From assembly GCA_035635555.1 (NCBI GenBank), contig DASQAT010000026.1:62001-126000 (forward strand): a stretch of 64,000 bases of DNA, written 5' to 3'. Shown in pieces: positions 27,971 through 35,370 of the stretch. Origin of the DNA: Candidatus Dormiibacterota bacterium. GTDB taxonomy: Bacteria; Acidobacteriota; Polarisedimenticolia; Gp22-AA2. Numbering within the stretch: the first letter of the stretch is position 1; each line of letters starts with the position of its first letter. The notes under the pieces are model-generated. The model had not been told where the DNA came from. It searched no databases and worked only from the letters and a program-made list of their open reading frames with translations. A program made the position numbers and the translations under genes.

Positions 27971-29106
27971 CGAGCAGGATCCGTGCCTGGGGGTCGAACC
28001 TCATCCTCGCGGTGTTTTCAATCGCGGTGACCCTCGCAGGATTCGAGGGGGCGCTTCGCGTCTTCCTTCCCCAGAAACTCTACCGATTTCCCCGGGGCAT
28101 GTTCCGGAACGATCCGGAACTGGTCTTCGGCCTGAGCCCTGGATTCGAGGGGACACTCCGGAATCCCGAATACACCACCCACGTCCGGATCAATTCACTC
28201 GGTCTGCGCGGTCCCGAGCCCGGCCCCAAGCGGGAGGGGGCCTTGCGGGTTCTCGTGCTCGGAGACTCATTCGTCTCGGCGTTCAACGTCGAGGAAGGCG
28301 AGACCTTTCTCGCCGCGGCGGAGGAGACGGTGCGTCCCTTGTCGGCGGGCGCGGACGTGGACATGGTCAATGCGGGAACCCCCAATTACGGCACGTGGCA
28401 TGAGCTGCGGATGTTCCGGCGGCTCGCGGGGCCCTTGCGGACCGATGCCGCGGTGCTCTGTGTCTACGTGGGGAACGACGTCGAGAACAATCTCTCCCCC
28501 TCGGAGGCGATCGTCGAAGACGGCCTGCTGGTGGCCCGGCGCCGCCAGCCTGGGATCATTCCCTACCCGCTCCGCTCCTGGCTGCAGCGCAATTCGATGT
28601 CGTACGTCCTGCTCTGGAACGGATGGAACCAGATCCGTCCTCTGTTGGGGCGTGCCGGAAGCGACCCCTTGAGACCGGACAAGGACCTCGTGTCCCCGGT
28701 CGCGGCCCGGTACCTGGAGGACGGGTACGGAGTCACCCTGGACCTCCTGCGGCAGTTCCGTGACGAGGCGAAATCCCTGCGGATTCCAGTGCTCGTCGTT
28801 CTGATCCCTGCGGAGTTCCAGGTCTACACGGACGGCTTCGAGCGCTCGGTCCGACGGCAGGGGGTCGATCCGACCGCGTTCGATCTCGATCTTCCCCAGA
28901 AACGGTGGCGGGAGATGGCCCGGCAACTCGACCTGAGGGTTCTGGATTTGTTGCCGGTCTTTCGCTCGCACAGCTCGGGACCCTACCTTTATATGAGCCT
29001 GGACGGCCACCTCACCGTCGAGGGCAACCACGTAGCGGGAGAGGCTCTCGGACGCGCCCTCGCATCGGAACTCGGGCGCACGCGTGGCGCTGGTGAACGC
29101 TCGTGA
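27967..29106 (+). CDS. Membrane-anchored SGNH/GDSL-like hydrolase or acyltransferase
   Basis: A 379-residue protein with one N-terminal signal-anchor helix (about residues 12-32) and a large periplasmic domain. VLVLGDSFVSAF carries the nucleophile serine of SGNH block I, an asparagine block is seen in NAGTPNYGT and YVGNDVENN, and the C-terminal DGHLTVEGNHVAG supplies the Asp/His pair. Proteins of this shape in polysaccharide loci add or remove O-acetyl groups. A second protein of the same design is at 52005-53012. ATG 27967 overlaps the preceding stop (ATGA), and its own stop overlaps the next gene (GTGA). Confidence 0.8.
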   Translation: MTSRIRAWGSNLILAVFSIAVTLAGFEGALRVFLPQKLYRFPRGMFRNDPELVFGLSPGFEGTLRNPEYTTHVRINSLGLRGPEPGPKREGALRVLVLGDSFVSAFNVEEGETFLAAAEETVRPLSAGADVDMVNAGTPNYGTWHELRMFRRLAGPLRTDAAVLCVYVGNDVENNLSPSEAIVEDGLLVARRRQPGIIPYPLRSWLQRNSMSYVLLWNGWNQIRPLLGRAGSDPLRPDKDLVSPVAARYLEDGYGVTLDLLRQFRDEAKSLRIPVLVVLIPAEFQVYTDGFERSVRRQGVDPTAFDLDLPQKRWREMARQLDLRVLDLLPVFRSHSSGPYLYMSLDGHLTVEGNHVAGEALGRALASELGRTRGAGERS

Positions 29107-30503
29107 TCCGTGTCGTGCTTCTGGTGCCGGACCGGCCGACGGGCTGGGTGGACGGGAGGATCGCTCCCTTTTTCCATCCTTGCGAAAGCGAGGCTCACAC
29201 CGCTCTCACGGCGGAAGGGTTCAGGGTGGAGACGGTGTACGCGGAGCACTTCCTGCGGTCCGGCCGGGCCGAGGCGGGCACCCTCGGCCTGATGTCGGGG
29301 GCGTGCGGGGAGTTGACGGAGAAGGTGACGCGGAAACTGACCGCAGCCGGCGGCCGCATGCTCATCCTGGAAGGAGGCCCGGGCAACGGCGGTCGCAGAA
29401 GAGCGGGTCAGTCGCGGCAGATCACGCTGACGGCTACCGGGGCCCGCCTCTCGCCGAGCCGGCTTCCCCGGCATCACCGGATTCAGGGTCTGCGAAAGCG
29501 GCTCCTTGCTTCGGCGGGGTGGGCGCTGGAGCCGCGCGAAGGCGAAGAAGTGGCGGGCCGCTGGGGCCGTTCGGGACCCGCCGTCCTCCTTGCGAGGCAT
29601 CAAGGTGGAGCGACGGTCTGGAGAACGGGGCTCTCTCTGGACCGCCTCAGTTCGTCAGATCTGCTCCGGCTTCTGGGAGAAATCGTGAGCCTCGACGGGC
29701 CTCTTCTCCAGAGGCGATCCCCGCTTCCTGAGGGGGCAAGGGCCGTCGTCAGCCTGCTTCACGACGTGGAGGATCCGATTCTGAACGATCCCCGCGGGAT
29801 CCAGAGTGTGCGGGACGGAACGGTTGCCTGCCTGCAGGCCGAGGCCAGGCACGGCTTCCGTGCGACCTACAATCTCGTGGGGAGATTCAGCCGGGAGATT
29901 CCCGACCTGGTGCGACGGATTGCGGCGGAAGGACACGAGCTGGCGAGCCATGGCGGCACCCACCAGGTGGTGGCGGATCTGGCGGACGACGCTCTGACGG
30001 ACGACGTGGTCAGGGCGGAAGAGGAGATCCGGTCCATCACCGGCGCGCGCATCCAGGGGTTCCGGTCACCTCGCTCCCGCTGGAGCGGCCCCCTCCTGAG
30101 AGTGCTCGGCGAGCGAAGGTACAGTTGGAACGCCGAGGCGGATGACTCTCCCTTTCCCTATTCGATTCCCGGTGCCGGAAACGGCGGCTTGGTTCGCATG
30201 CCCGTCGCGGTGGACGACTGGGATTACGTGAAGCGCAACGCCTCCACCGGGGCCGTGCAGAAAGTCTGGATGAAGGAAGTGCGCTCGGCCATGGAACGCC
30301 GCTGCTGGGTGGCGATCGGATCCCACCCCTCGGTCCTCGGAGCGCGTCCCGAACGGGCCGCGGCCTTCGGGACCTTCCTGGGATGGCTGGCCGGGCAGGA
30401 GGTCCGGGTCCTCACGCTGGGAGAAGGCGCCTCCTGGTGGCGGGCCCGGATGGGGGGGCAGGAGACGGAGCGTGCGCGGGAGACCGGAGGAGACTTCGTT
30501 TGA
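29103..30503 (+). CDS. Polysaccharide deacetylase-like protein with N-terminal GATase-like domain
   Basis: A 466-residue protein. From about residue 215 it is a NodB-homology domain: the metal-binding motif 1 is LLHDVEDP (H220, D221, with E223 and D224) instead of TFDDG, and motif 2 is SHGGTH with H283 and H287. The first 200 residues look like a flavodoxin/type-1 glutamine-amidotransferase fold (MLILEGGPGNG, then GATVWRTGLSLDRL before the linker) with no nucleophile cysteine at the elbow position, so this part is probably structural or sugar-binding. No signal peptide is visible, so it may act in the cytoplasm. GTG 29103 overlaps the SGNH gene stop. Confidence 0.7.
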   Translation: MIRVVLLVPDRPTGWVDGRIAPFFHPCESEAHTALTAEGFRVETVYAEHFLRSGRAEAGTLGLMSGACGELTEKVTRKLTAAGGRMLILEGGPGNGGRRRAGQSRQITLTATGARLSPSRLPRHHRIQGLRKRLLASAGWALEPREGEEVAGRWGRSGPAVLLARHQGGATVWRTGLSLDRLSSSDLLRLLGEIVSLDGPLLQRRSPLPEGARAVVSLLHDVEDPILNDPRGIQSVRDGTVACLQAEARHGFRATYNLVGRFSREIPDLVRRIAAEGHELASHGGTHQVVADLADDALTDDVVRAEEEIRSITGARIQGFRSPRSRWSGPLLRVLGERRYSWNAEADDSPFPYSIPGAGNGGLVRMPVAVDDWDYVKRNASTGAVQKVWMKEVRSAMERRCWVAIGSHPSVLGARPERAAAFGTFLGWLAGQEVRVLTLGEGASWWRARMGGQETERARETGGDFV

Positions 30504-31954
30504 GCCGCACCGCCAGGAATACCCTTCGGAATACCGCGCTGCTCGTCGCGTTCGAGGTCGCCAATCCACTCCTGTCGCTCCTCCTGGTGGGGACAATCGC
30601 CCGTCGGCTGGGGCCGGAAGGGACGGGTGCGTATAATCTCCTCCTCACCTTCTTCTTCGTGGCGCACTCCTTCACCTCGCTGGGCCTGAACTCATTGATC
30701 ACGCGTGAGGTCTCACGGGACCGGGAGGCGGCCCGTCGCTACCTGTGCTCCTCCGCGTCGCTCGGGGTCGTCGTCGCCCTCCTGATGGCCGGAGGGGTGG
30801 TTCTGACGGTGCATCTCGCAGGATATGGACACGAAGTGGAAACGGGAGGATGGCTGGTGGCTGTCTCGCTCCTTCCTTCCATCGTCATCCTGTACAGCGA
30901 GGCGATCTTCATCGCCTTCGAAAAAGTGCAGTACATCGTCTTCATGGCGATGCTTGAGAACGCGGGGAGGGTCGCGGTCGGTCTCTGGCTTCTCCACAAG
31001 GGATATGGCGTCGTGTCGTTGATCGCCTCGTTCGCGGCGTTCCGTTTCCTGACCCTGGCGCTGAACCTGGCTCTCTTTCAACGGGAGATCACCCCGCTCG
31101 CCTGGAATCCAGATTCCCGGGTGACCTGGGAACTTGTGCGCAGTATTCCGGTCTTCGGGACAATCTTCGTCGTGGCCACCCTTTACTGGCGCGCCGACGT
31201 ATTCATGCTCTCCAAAATGGCCACCCTGGCGGCGGTGGGGTACTACACCACCGGGTACCGGCTCTTCGCCATCGCGCAGGTGGTGCCCAAGAGTTTCAAT
31301 ACGTCCATCTATCCGGTGTTCTCCAAGCTCTTTCACCACTCGCCGGAGTCGTTCAAGAAGGCGAACAGCCTTTCCATCCGTTACGTCCTGGTCGTGCTCC
31401 TGCCCATTGCGGCGGGAGTGTATGGGCTTGCGGATCCATTGGTGCGCCTGCTTTTCGGGCGGGACTTCGCTCCCGCGGCCGGAGTCCTGAAAGTCGTGAT
31501 CTGGACGCTGGTCCCGTACGGCATCGTGCGTGTCCTGGCTTCCGGTCTTTTCGCATCCAACCGGCAGGTGATCGATTTGAAAGTCAATGTGCTGGGCCTG
31601 GGCACGAACCTGCTGCTGAATCTGGCGCTGATCCCGCGATTTGGAATACTCGGCTGCGCCTGGGCGACGATGATCTCCATCTGGCTCTTTCTCGCCTTCC
31701 AGTGTTTCTTCCTGAGACGGGAAATCTTCCCGATGCTCCTCGAGGCGGAGATTCTGCGACCCGCGGTGGCGGCCGCCGCGATCCCGATCTGGCTCCGGCT
31801 CTGCTCCTCCCTGCCTCTGCCTCTGCAAATCCTGGGCGGGGCCCTTGTGTACGCGATCCTGCTGGTGCTCTTCCAGGTGGTCCGTCTGCAAGAGCTCAGG
31901 TCGGTGATGCCGGACCGCTTCGTGGCCCTTCTTCCCGAGGAGCACGAACCATGA
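30500..31954 (+). CDS. Wzx-type flippase (MOP/MATE-like oligosaccharide transporter)
   Basis: A 484-residue membrane protein with about fourteen hydrophobic helices and few charged loops. RRLGPEGTGAYNLLLTF near residues 34-50 is the typical first-helix-pair motif of polysaccharide flippases (Polysacc_synt family). FMLSKMATLAAVGYYTTGYRLF and NRQVIDLKVNVLG are the usual repeat-unit pattern. It should move the undecaprenyl-linked repeat unit across the inner membrane. TTG 30500 overlaps the deacetylase stop (TTGA); no ATG lies near the first helix. The next gene starts with ATGA at its stop. Confidence 0.9.
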   Translation: MSRTARNTLRNTALLVAFEVANPLLSLLLVGTIARRLGPEGTGAYNLLLTFFFVAHSFTSLGLNSLITREVSRDREAARRYLCSSASLGVVVALLMAGGVVLTVHLAGYGHEVETGGWLVAVSLLPSIVILYSEAIFIAFEKVQYIVFMAMLENAGRVAVGLWLLHKGYGVVSLIASFAAFRFLTLALNLALFQREITPLAWNPDSRVTWELVRSIPVFGTIFVVATLYWRADVFMLSKMATLAAVGYYTTGYRLFAIAQVVPKSFNTSIYPVFSKLFHHSPESFKKANSLSIRYVLVVLLPIAAGVYGLADPLVRLLFGRDFAPAAGVLKVVIWTLVPYGIVRVLASGLFASNRQVIDLKVNVLGLGTNLLLNLALIPRFGILGCAWATMISIWLFLAFQCFFLRREIFPMLLEAEILRPAVAAAAIPIWLRLCSSLPLPLQILGGALVYAILLVLFQVVRLQELRSVMPDRFVALLPEEHEP

Positions 31955-32736
31955 GCGGCAGGACCGCGGCGTCCCACCGGCACCGCCTGCGGGCCCCTGG
32001 AGACGAGGTCACTCTCCTCGGCGTCCGATTCGACCGTCTGAGCCGCGCCGACTCGCTCGCCGCGCTTTCGGCCGGCTTCAGACAGGGCGAAGCCTGGAAG
32101 GTGTACATCGTCAATGCCCATACCCTGAACCTCGCCTGGAGGGATCGCGCGTTTCGCGAGGTCCTGAACGGGGCCGACCTGCTCCTCAACGACGGGACCG
32201 GCGTGAATCTGGCCGGCCGTCTGGCGGGGAAACGGTTTCCAGACAACCTGGTGGGGACGGACCTGGTGCCGCAGCTCTGCGAACGCGCGGTCTCCCAGGG
32301 GGTGGGCGTCTTCCTCCTGGGGGGAAAGGAGGGCGTTGCGGACAGCGCGGCTGAGCGGCTCCGTCTGCTGATCCCGGGACTTCGGATCCAAGGATCCCAC
32401 CACGGCTACTTTTCCGAGTCCGAGACCGATCGCGTCGTCGAGCAGATCAATCGATCCGGCGCGGGAATTCTCCTGGTCGCCTTCGGAAATCCGCTCCAGG
32501 AGCTCTGGATCCATCGTCATTCGCCGCAACTGAGATGTGACCTTTCCATCGGCGTCGGCGGCCTGTTTCATTACCTGGCGGGTCACCTCGGACGCGCCCC
32601 CCTCTGGATGCGTCGGGCCGGCATCGAGTGGGTCCACATTCTGATGCGTCAGCCACACAAGTGGCGCCGCTACCTCCTCGGAAATCCGCTTTTCGTGGTC
32701 CGGGCATTGACAGACCGTCTGGGGTGGGGGCCTTGA
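31951..32736 (+). CDS. WecG/TagA/CpsF-family glycosyltransferase (GT26)
   Basis: A 261-residue enzyme of normal family length. VYIVNAHTLNLAWRD, NDGTGVNLAGRL (with the catalytic aspartate) and FLLGGKEGVADSAAERL define the GT26 fold, and GNPLQELWIHRH and GVGGLFHYLAGHLGRAP are the conserved C-terminal motifs. Family members add ManNAc or ManNAc uronic acid to lipid-linked GlcNAc, usually as the second sugar of a repeat unit. The dehydrogenase at 25194 could in principle provide a uronic-acid donor. The C-terminal 30 residues, rich in Arg and Trp, bind the membrane in known members. ATG 31951 overlaps the flippase stop. Confidence 0.95.
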   Translation: MSGRTAASHRHRLRAPGDEVTLLGVRFDRLSRADSLAALSAGFRQGEAWKVYIVNAHTLNLAWRDRAFREVLNGADLLLNDGTGVNLAGRLAGKRFPDNLVGTDLVPQLCERAVSQGVGVFLLGGKEGVADSAAERLRLLIPGLRIQGSHHGYFSESETDRVVEQINRSGAGILLVAFGNPLQELWIHRHSPQLRCDLSIGVGGLFHYLAGHLGRAPLWMRRAGIEWVHILMRQPHKWRRYLLGNPLFVVRALTDRLGWGP

Positions 32737-33554
32737 ACGTCCGGTCATCCGGAGCCAAGCGGGTGCTCAAGAGATGGGCGCGCCGGCTGGTGGCCGGAGG
32801 CAGCCGTCTGGCGGGCATCGGTCGCGGCGGTCGGCTCCGGCCGGGCCTGCGGATTCTCACCTACCACCGGGTGGCGGAGGATCGCCAGGATCCCTTCGCC
32901 GTCTCGCGGTCGGACTTCATCCGGCAAATGGAAACCGTGTCGCAGACGGGGGCTGTCCAGCCTCTGGAGGAAGCGATCGAAGGAATGAGCAGGGAAGGGG
33001 ATACCGGACCACGAATCGCCCTGACATTCGATGACGGCACGGAAGACTTTCTCAGCTGCGCCCTTCCCGTCATCCGTCGCCTGGGACTGCCCGCCACGCT
33101 GTACGTCAGCCCCCTCCGCGTGGGTGAAAGGGGATTCCTGAACTGGGAGGAATTGAGCGCCGTGTGCCGGATGGGCGTGAGAATCGGATCCCACGGGTGG
33201 GATCACCAGTCGCTGGGCCGGTTGAATCCGGACGACGTATGGCAACAGGTGACCCGGTCCCGGGACGTTCTCCAGGATCGCCTTGGGCTCAAGGTGTCTT
33301 CACTGGCCTACCCCTACGGGACAGTCCGGGATTTCAACGACCATGTGAAAGAGCTGATCCGCCGCGCGGGGTACCTGTCGGCCTGCACCTCCGTGAACGG
33401 GGTGAATCGGAAGGCGACCGATCCGTACGAGCTCCTTCGAACCAAGATCGAACAGGGGGATGGCCCCTCCTTCCAGGGCATTCTCTGCGGGGGTCTGGAT
33501 GCCTGGGCCCTGATCGATCGCAATCTCACCCTGATCCAGAACCGCTATGCCTGA
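32733..33554 (+). CDS. NodB-type polysaccharide deacetylase
   Basis: A 273-residue protein. ILTYHRV precedes motif 1, LTFDDGTEDF (D100, D101). Motif 2 is IGSHGWDH with H154 and H158 for the metal, and AYPYGTV is motif 3. All residues needed for Zn-dependent N- or O-deacetylation are present. The N-terminal 40 residues are basic and lack a clear signal peptide. TTG 32733 overlaps the WecG-like gene's stop (TTGA); an upstream in-frame extension exists but overlaps that gene by 100 bases and is not protein-like. Removal of acetyl groups from a HexNAc of the polymer is the likely job. Confidence 0.9.
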   Translation: MNVRSSGAKRVLKRWARRLVAGGSRLAGIGRGGRLRPGLRILTYHRVAEDRQDPFAVSRSDFIRQMETVSQTGAVQPLEEAIEGMSREGDTGPRIALTFDDGTEDFLSCALPVIRRLGLPATLYVSPLRVGERGFLNWEELSAVCRMGVRIGSHGWDHQSLGRLNPDDVWQQVTRSRDVLQDRLGLKVSSLAYPYGTVRDFNDHVKELIRRAGYLSACTSVNGVNRKATDPYELLRTKIEQGDGPSFQGILCGGLDAWALIDRNLTLIQNRYA

Positions 33555-35370
33555 GAGCGACCTCCGCCCGCCCCGTCCGCCGAACGATCCAGCCGCCGCC
33601 CCGACGCCTGTTCCGGACAGAGGGGCGGGATCCCGGGCGCTCGTCCTCGGCGTCATTTTTCTCCTGGCCATGCTGTTGAGACTCTGCTCCCTGGGCTCTC
33701 AGAGCGTCTGGATCGACGAGGCCTACTCCCTGCGGGTCGCCGCGCAGCCGGTCCTGTCGATGCTTGACGAGACGGCGCGGGACAATCATCCGCCGTTCTA
33801 CTATCTCCTCCTCGCGGGCTGGATGCGGCTGGGACCCGGCACGGAGACCTGGGCGAGACTTCTTTCGGCATTGCTGGGGCTGGTGTTCGTCGCCGTCTTC
33901 TATTTCTTCTGCCGGGAGATCGTCCCGGAGACCACCGCGCAGGTTGCGACGTTGCTGCTGGCGCTGTCCCCTCTCGCAGTCTGGCATTCGCAGGACGCGC
34001 GGATGTACTCCCTGATGCTTGTCTGCGTCTACCTCGCCTTGACGTGCTTCCTCATCTATGTCCGGCGGCCGACTCGGGGCGTTCTGGCCGGCTTCGTATC
34101 GACTCTCATCCTGGCTCTGTACACGCACGTCTATGCGGCGTTCCTGATTCCCGTAATCCTGCTCTCCCTCGTGTTCAATCGCCGGGAGATACCCGCCCGC
34201 TCGGCGCGGAATCTCCTTCTGGGAATCGCCGTGGCAGGGGCCGCCTACGTGCCCTGGGCCTGGGTCGTCTTCAGCGCCGCGCTGCATCGCGCCGGGTTCT
34301 ACAAGCCGATCACCGTATTCTCCGTTCCCTATGCCCTCTATGCGTTCAGCGTGGGGTACAGCCTCGGTCCTTCCCTGGCGGAGATGCACCGGTTGGTGCG
34401 CACCGTCGCCATCCCACCGGACCAGATCCGGGTGGTGGGTGTCGCGGCCCTCGTTTTCGGAGGCGCGCTGCTGTCGGGCCTGGTCGCCGTTCGCAGGTGC
34501 CGGGCCGGTCAGGCCCGTTTCCTGCTCCTCCTGTTCGGCATTCCGCTCCTCCTCCCCGTGCTGGTCACTCTCCTGAGCCGGATCGATTTCAACGCGCGAT
34601 ACGCCTTGATTTCCTTCCCTGCCTACCTGGTGTTGCTCGCGCTCGGGCTCGTGTCCCGGCGCGGTGTGTGGCTGAGGATCGGCCTGGCGGGCGGAGTCTT
34701 TCTCTTGATGGGGGTCAGTCTTCTGAATCACTACCGGGATCAGAAATACTCCAAGGAAGACGCTCGCTCTGCCGTTCAGTGGATTCGGAGCCGTAGCGGA
34801 CCCCAGGACTGCGTGCTGGTCATCGGAGTGTACCCGGCCTTCCACTATTACGAAGGAGCGACCGACAGGAGCAGGTGGCTGGACTTTCGTGAAACGGAGA
34901 GGCTGCCCGCGACCGAGGCGACCCTGGCCCAGTGGTCTCATCAGTGCCCGCGCCTCTGGTTCGTCACGGGAAGGAGCTGGGAGGAAGACCCTCTCGACCT
35001 GGCGATTCCCACGCTCGAGAAATTCTTCGACCGGGCGGATGAGAAGAGCCTGAGCGGCATCCGGATCGTGGAGTTTCGGCCTCGATCGGAAGATGGGCGC
35101 GGGGAGGCAGCGGAAACGGGGACCCCGGGTTGCAGAAACGTCACGTCGGTTTCGAGAACGCAACCCCGCACGCGGACTCCGGCCCGCCCGGCCGCACACC
35201 GTCGTCCTAACTTGTTTGACGATAACCGCTGGCCCGGTGGCGTGATCCTTGCTAGTGTAGAACCGAAGACCGTCCCAGCCGGGACGGTTCACGGCGGCAT
35301 TTCGCGAAGTCGGAGGAGGGGAAGATGCCGAAGATCATCCCTATCGCCCCCCTTGCACACTGCCGGGTAG
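33547..35370 (+). CDS. GT-C membrane glycosyltransferase (PMT_2/GT39-like) with unusual C-terminal tail
   Basis: A 607-residue protein. After a 35-residue proline-rich leader, the GT39 pattern is clear: VWIDEAYSLR holds the catalytic acid of the first outer loop, DNHPPFYYLLLAGWM follows, then about eleven helices and a soluble tail ending at EFRPR (about residue 517). The last 90 residues are Arg/Pro/Thr-rich, unlike any GT39 domain, and run through what looks like the leader of the next gene, overlapping its ATG by 46 bases. The normal stop may have been lost, or a frameshift lies near 35090. ATG 33547 overlaps the deacetylase by 8 bases. Confidence 0.75.
   Translation: MPESDLRPPRPPNDPAAAPTPVPDRGAGSRALVLGVIFLLAMLLRLCSLGSQSVWIDEAYSLRVAAQPVLSMLDETARDNHPPFYYLLLAGWMRLGPGTETWARLLSALLGLVFVAVFYFFCREIVPETTAQVATLLLALSPLAVWHSQDARMYSLMLVCVYLALTCFLIYVRRPTRGVLAGFVSTLILALYTHVYAAFLIPVILLSLVFNRREIPARSARNLLLGIAVAGAAYVPWAWVVFSAALHRAGFYKPITVFSVPYALYAFSVGYSLGPSLAEMHRLVRTVAIPPDQIRVVGVAALVFGGALLSGLVAVRRCRAGQARFLLLLFGIPLLLPVLVTLLSRIDFNARYALISFPAYLVLLALGLVSRRGVWLRIGLAGGVFLLMGVSLLNHYRDQKYSKEDARSAVQWIRSRSGPQDCVLVIGVYPAFHYYEGATDRSRWLDFRETERLPATEATLAQWSHQCPRLWFVTGRSWEEDPLDLAIPTLEKFFDRADEKSLSGIRIVEFRPRSEDGRGEAAETGTPGCRNVTSVSRTQPRTRTPARPAAHRRPNLFDDNRWPGGVILASVEPKTVPAGTVHGGISRSRRRGRCRRSSLSPPLHTAG
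35269..35288. promoter_or_regulatory. Perfect 8-bp inverted repeat in the leader of the beta-helix gene
   Basis: ACCGTCCC and GGGACGGT flank the loop AGCC, so the element could form a short strong hairpin or bind a dimeric regulator. It lies 36 bases before ATG 35325 and inside the odd tail of the preceding glycosyltransferase frame. There is no T-run after it, so it is a poor terminator. A leader structure or operator for the secreted protein gene is possible. Confidence 0.4.

Noticed and set aside
35216-35258. Promoter-like TTGACG at 35216 with TAGTGT at 35253 before the beta-helix gene
   Set aside because: The spacer would be 31 bases, far from the 16-18 of a sigma-70 promoter.
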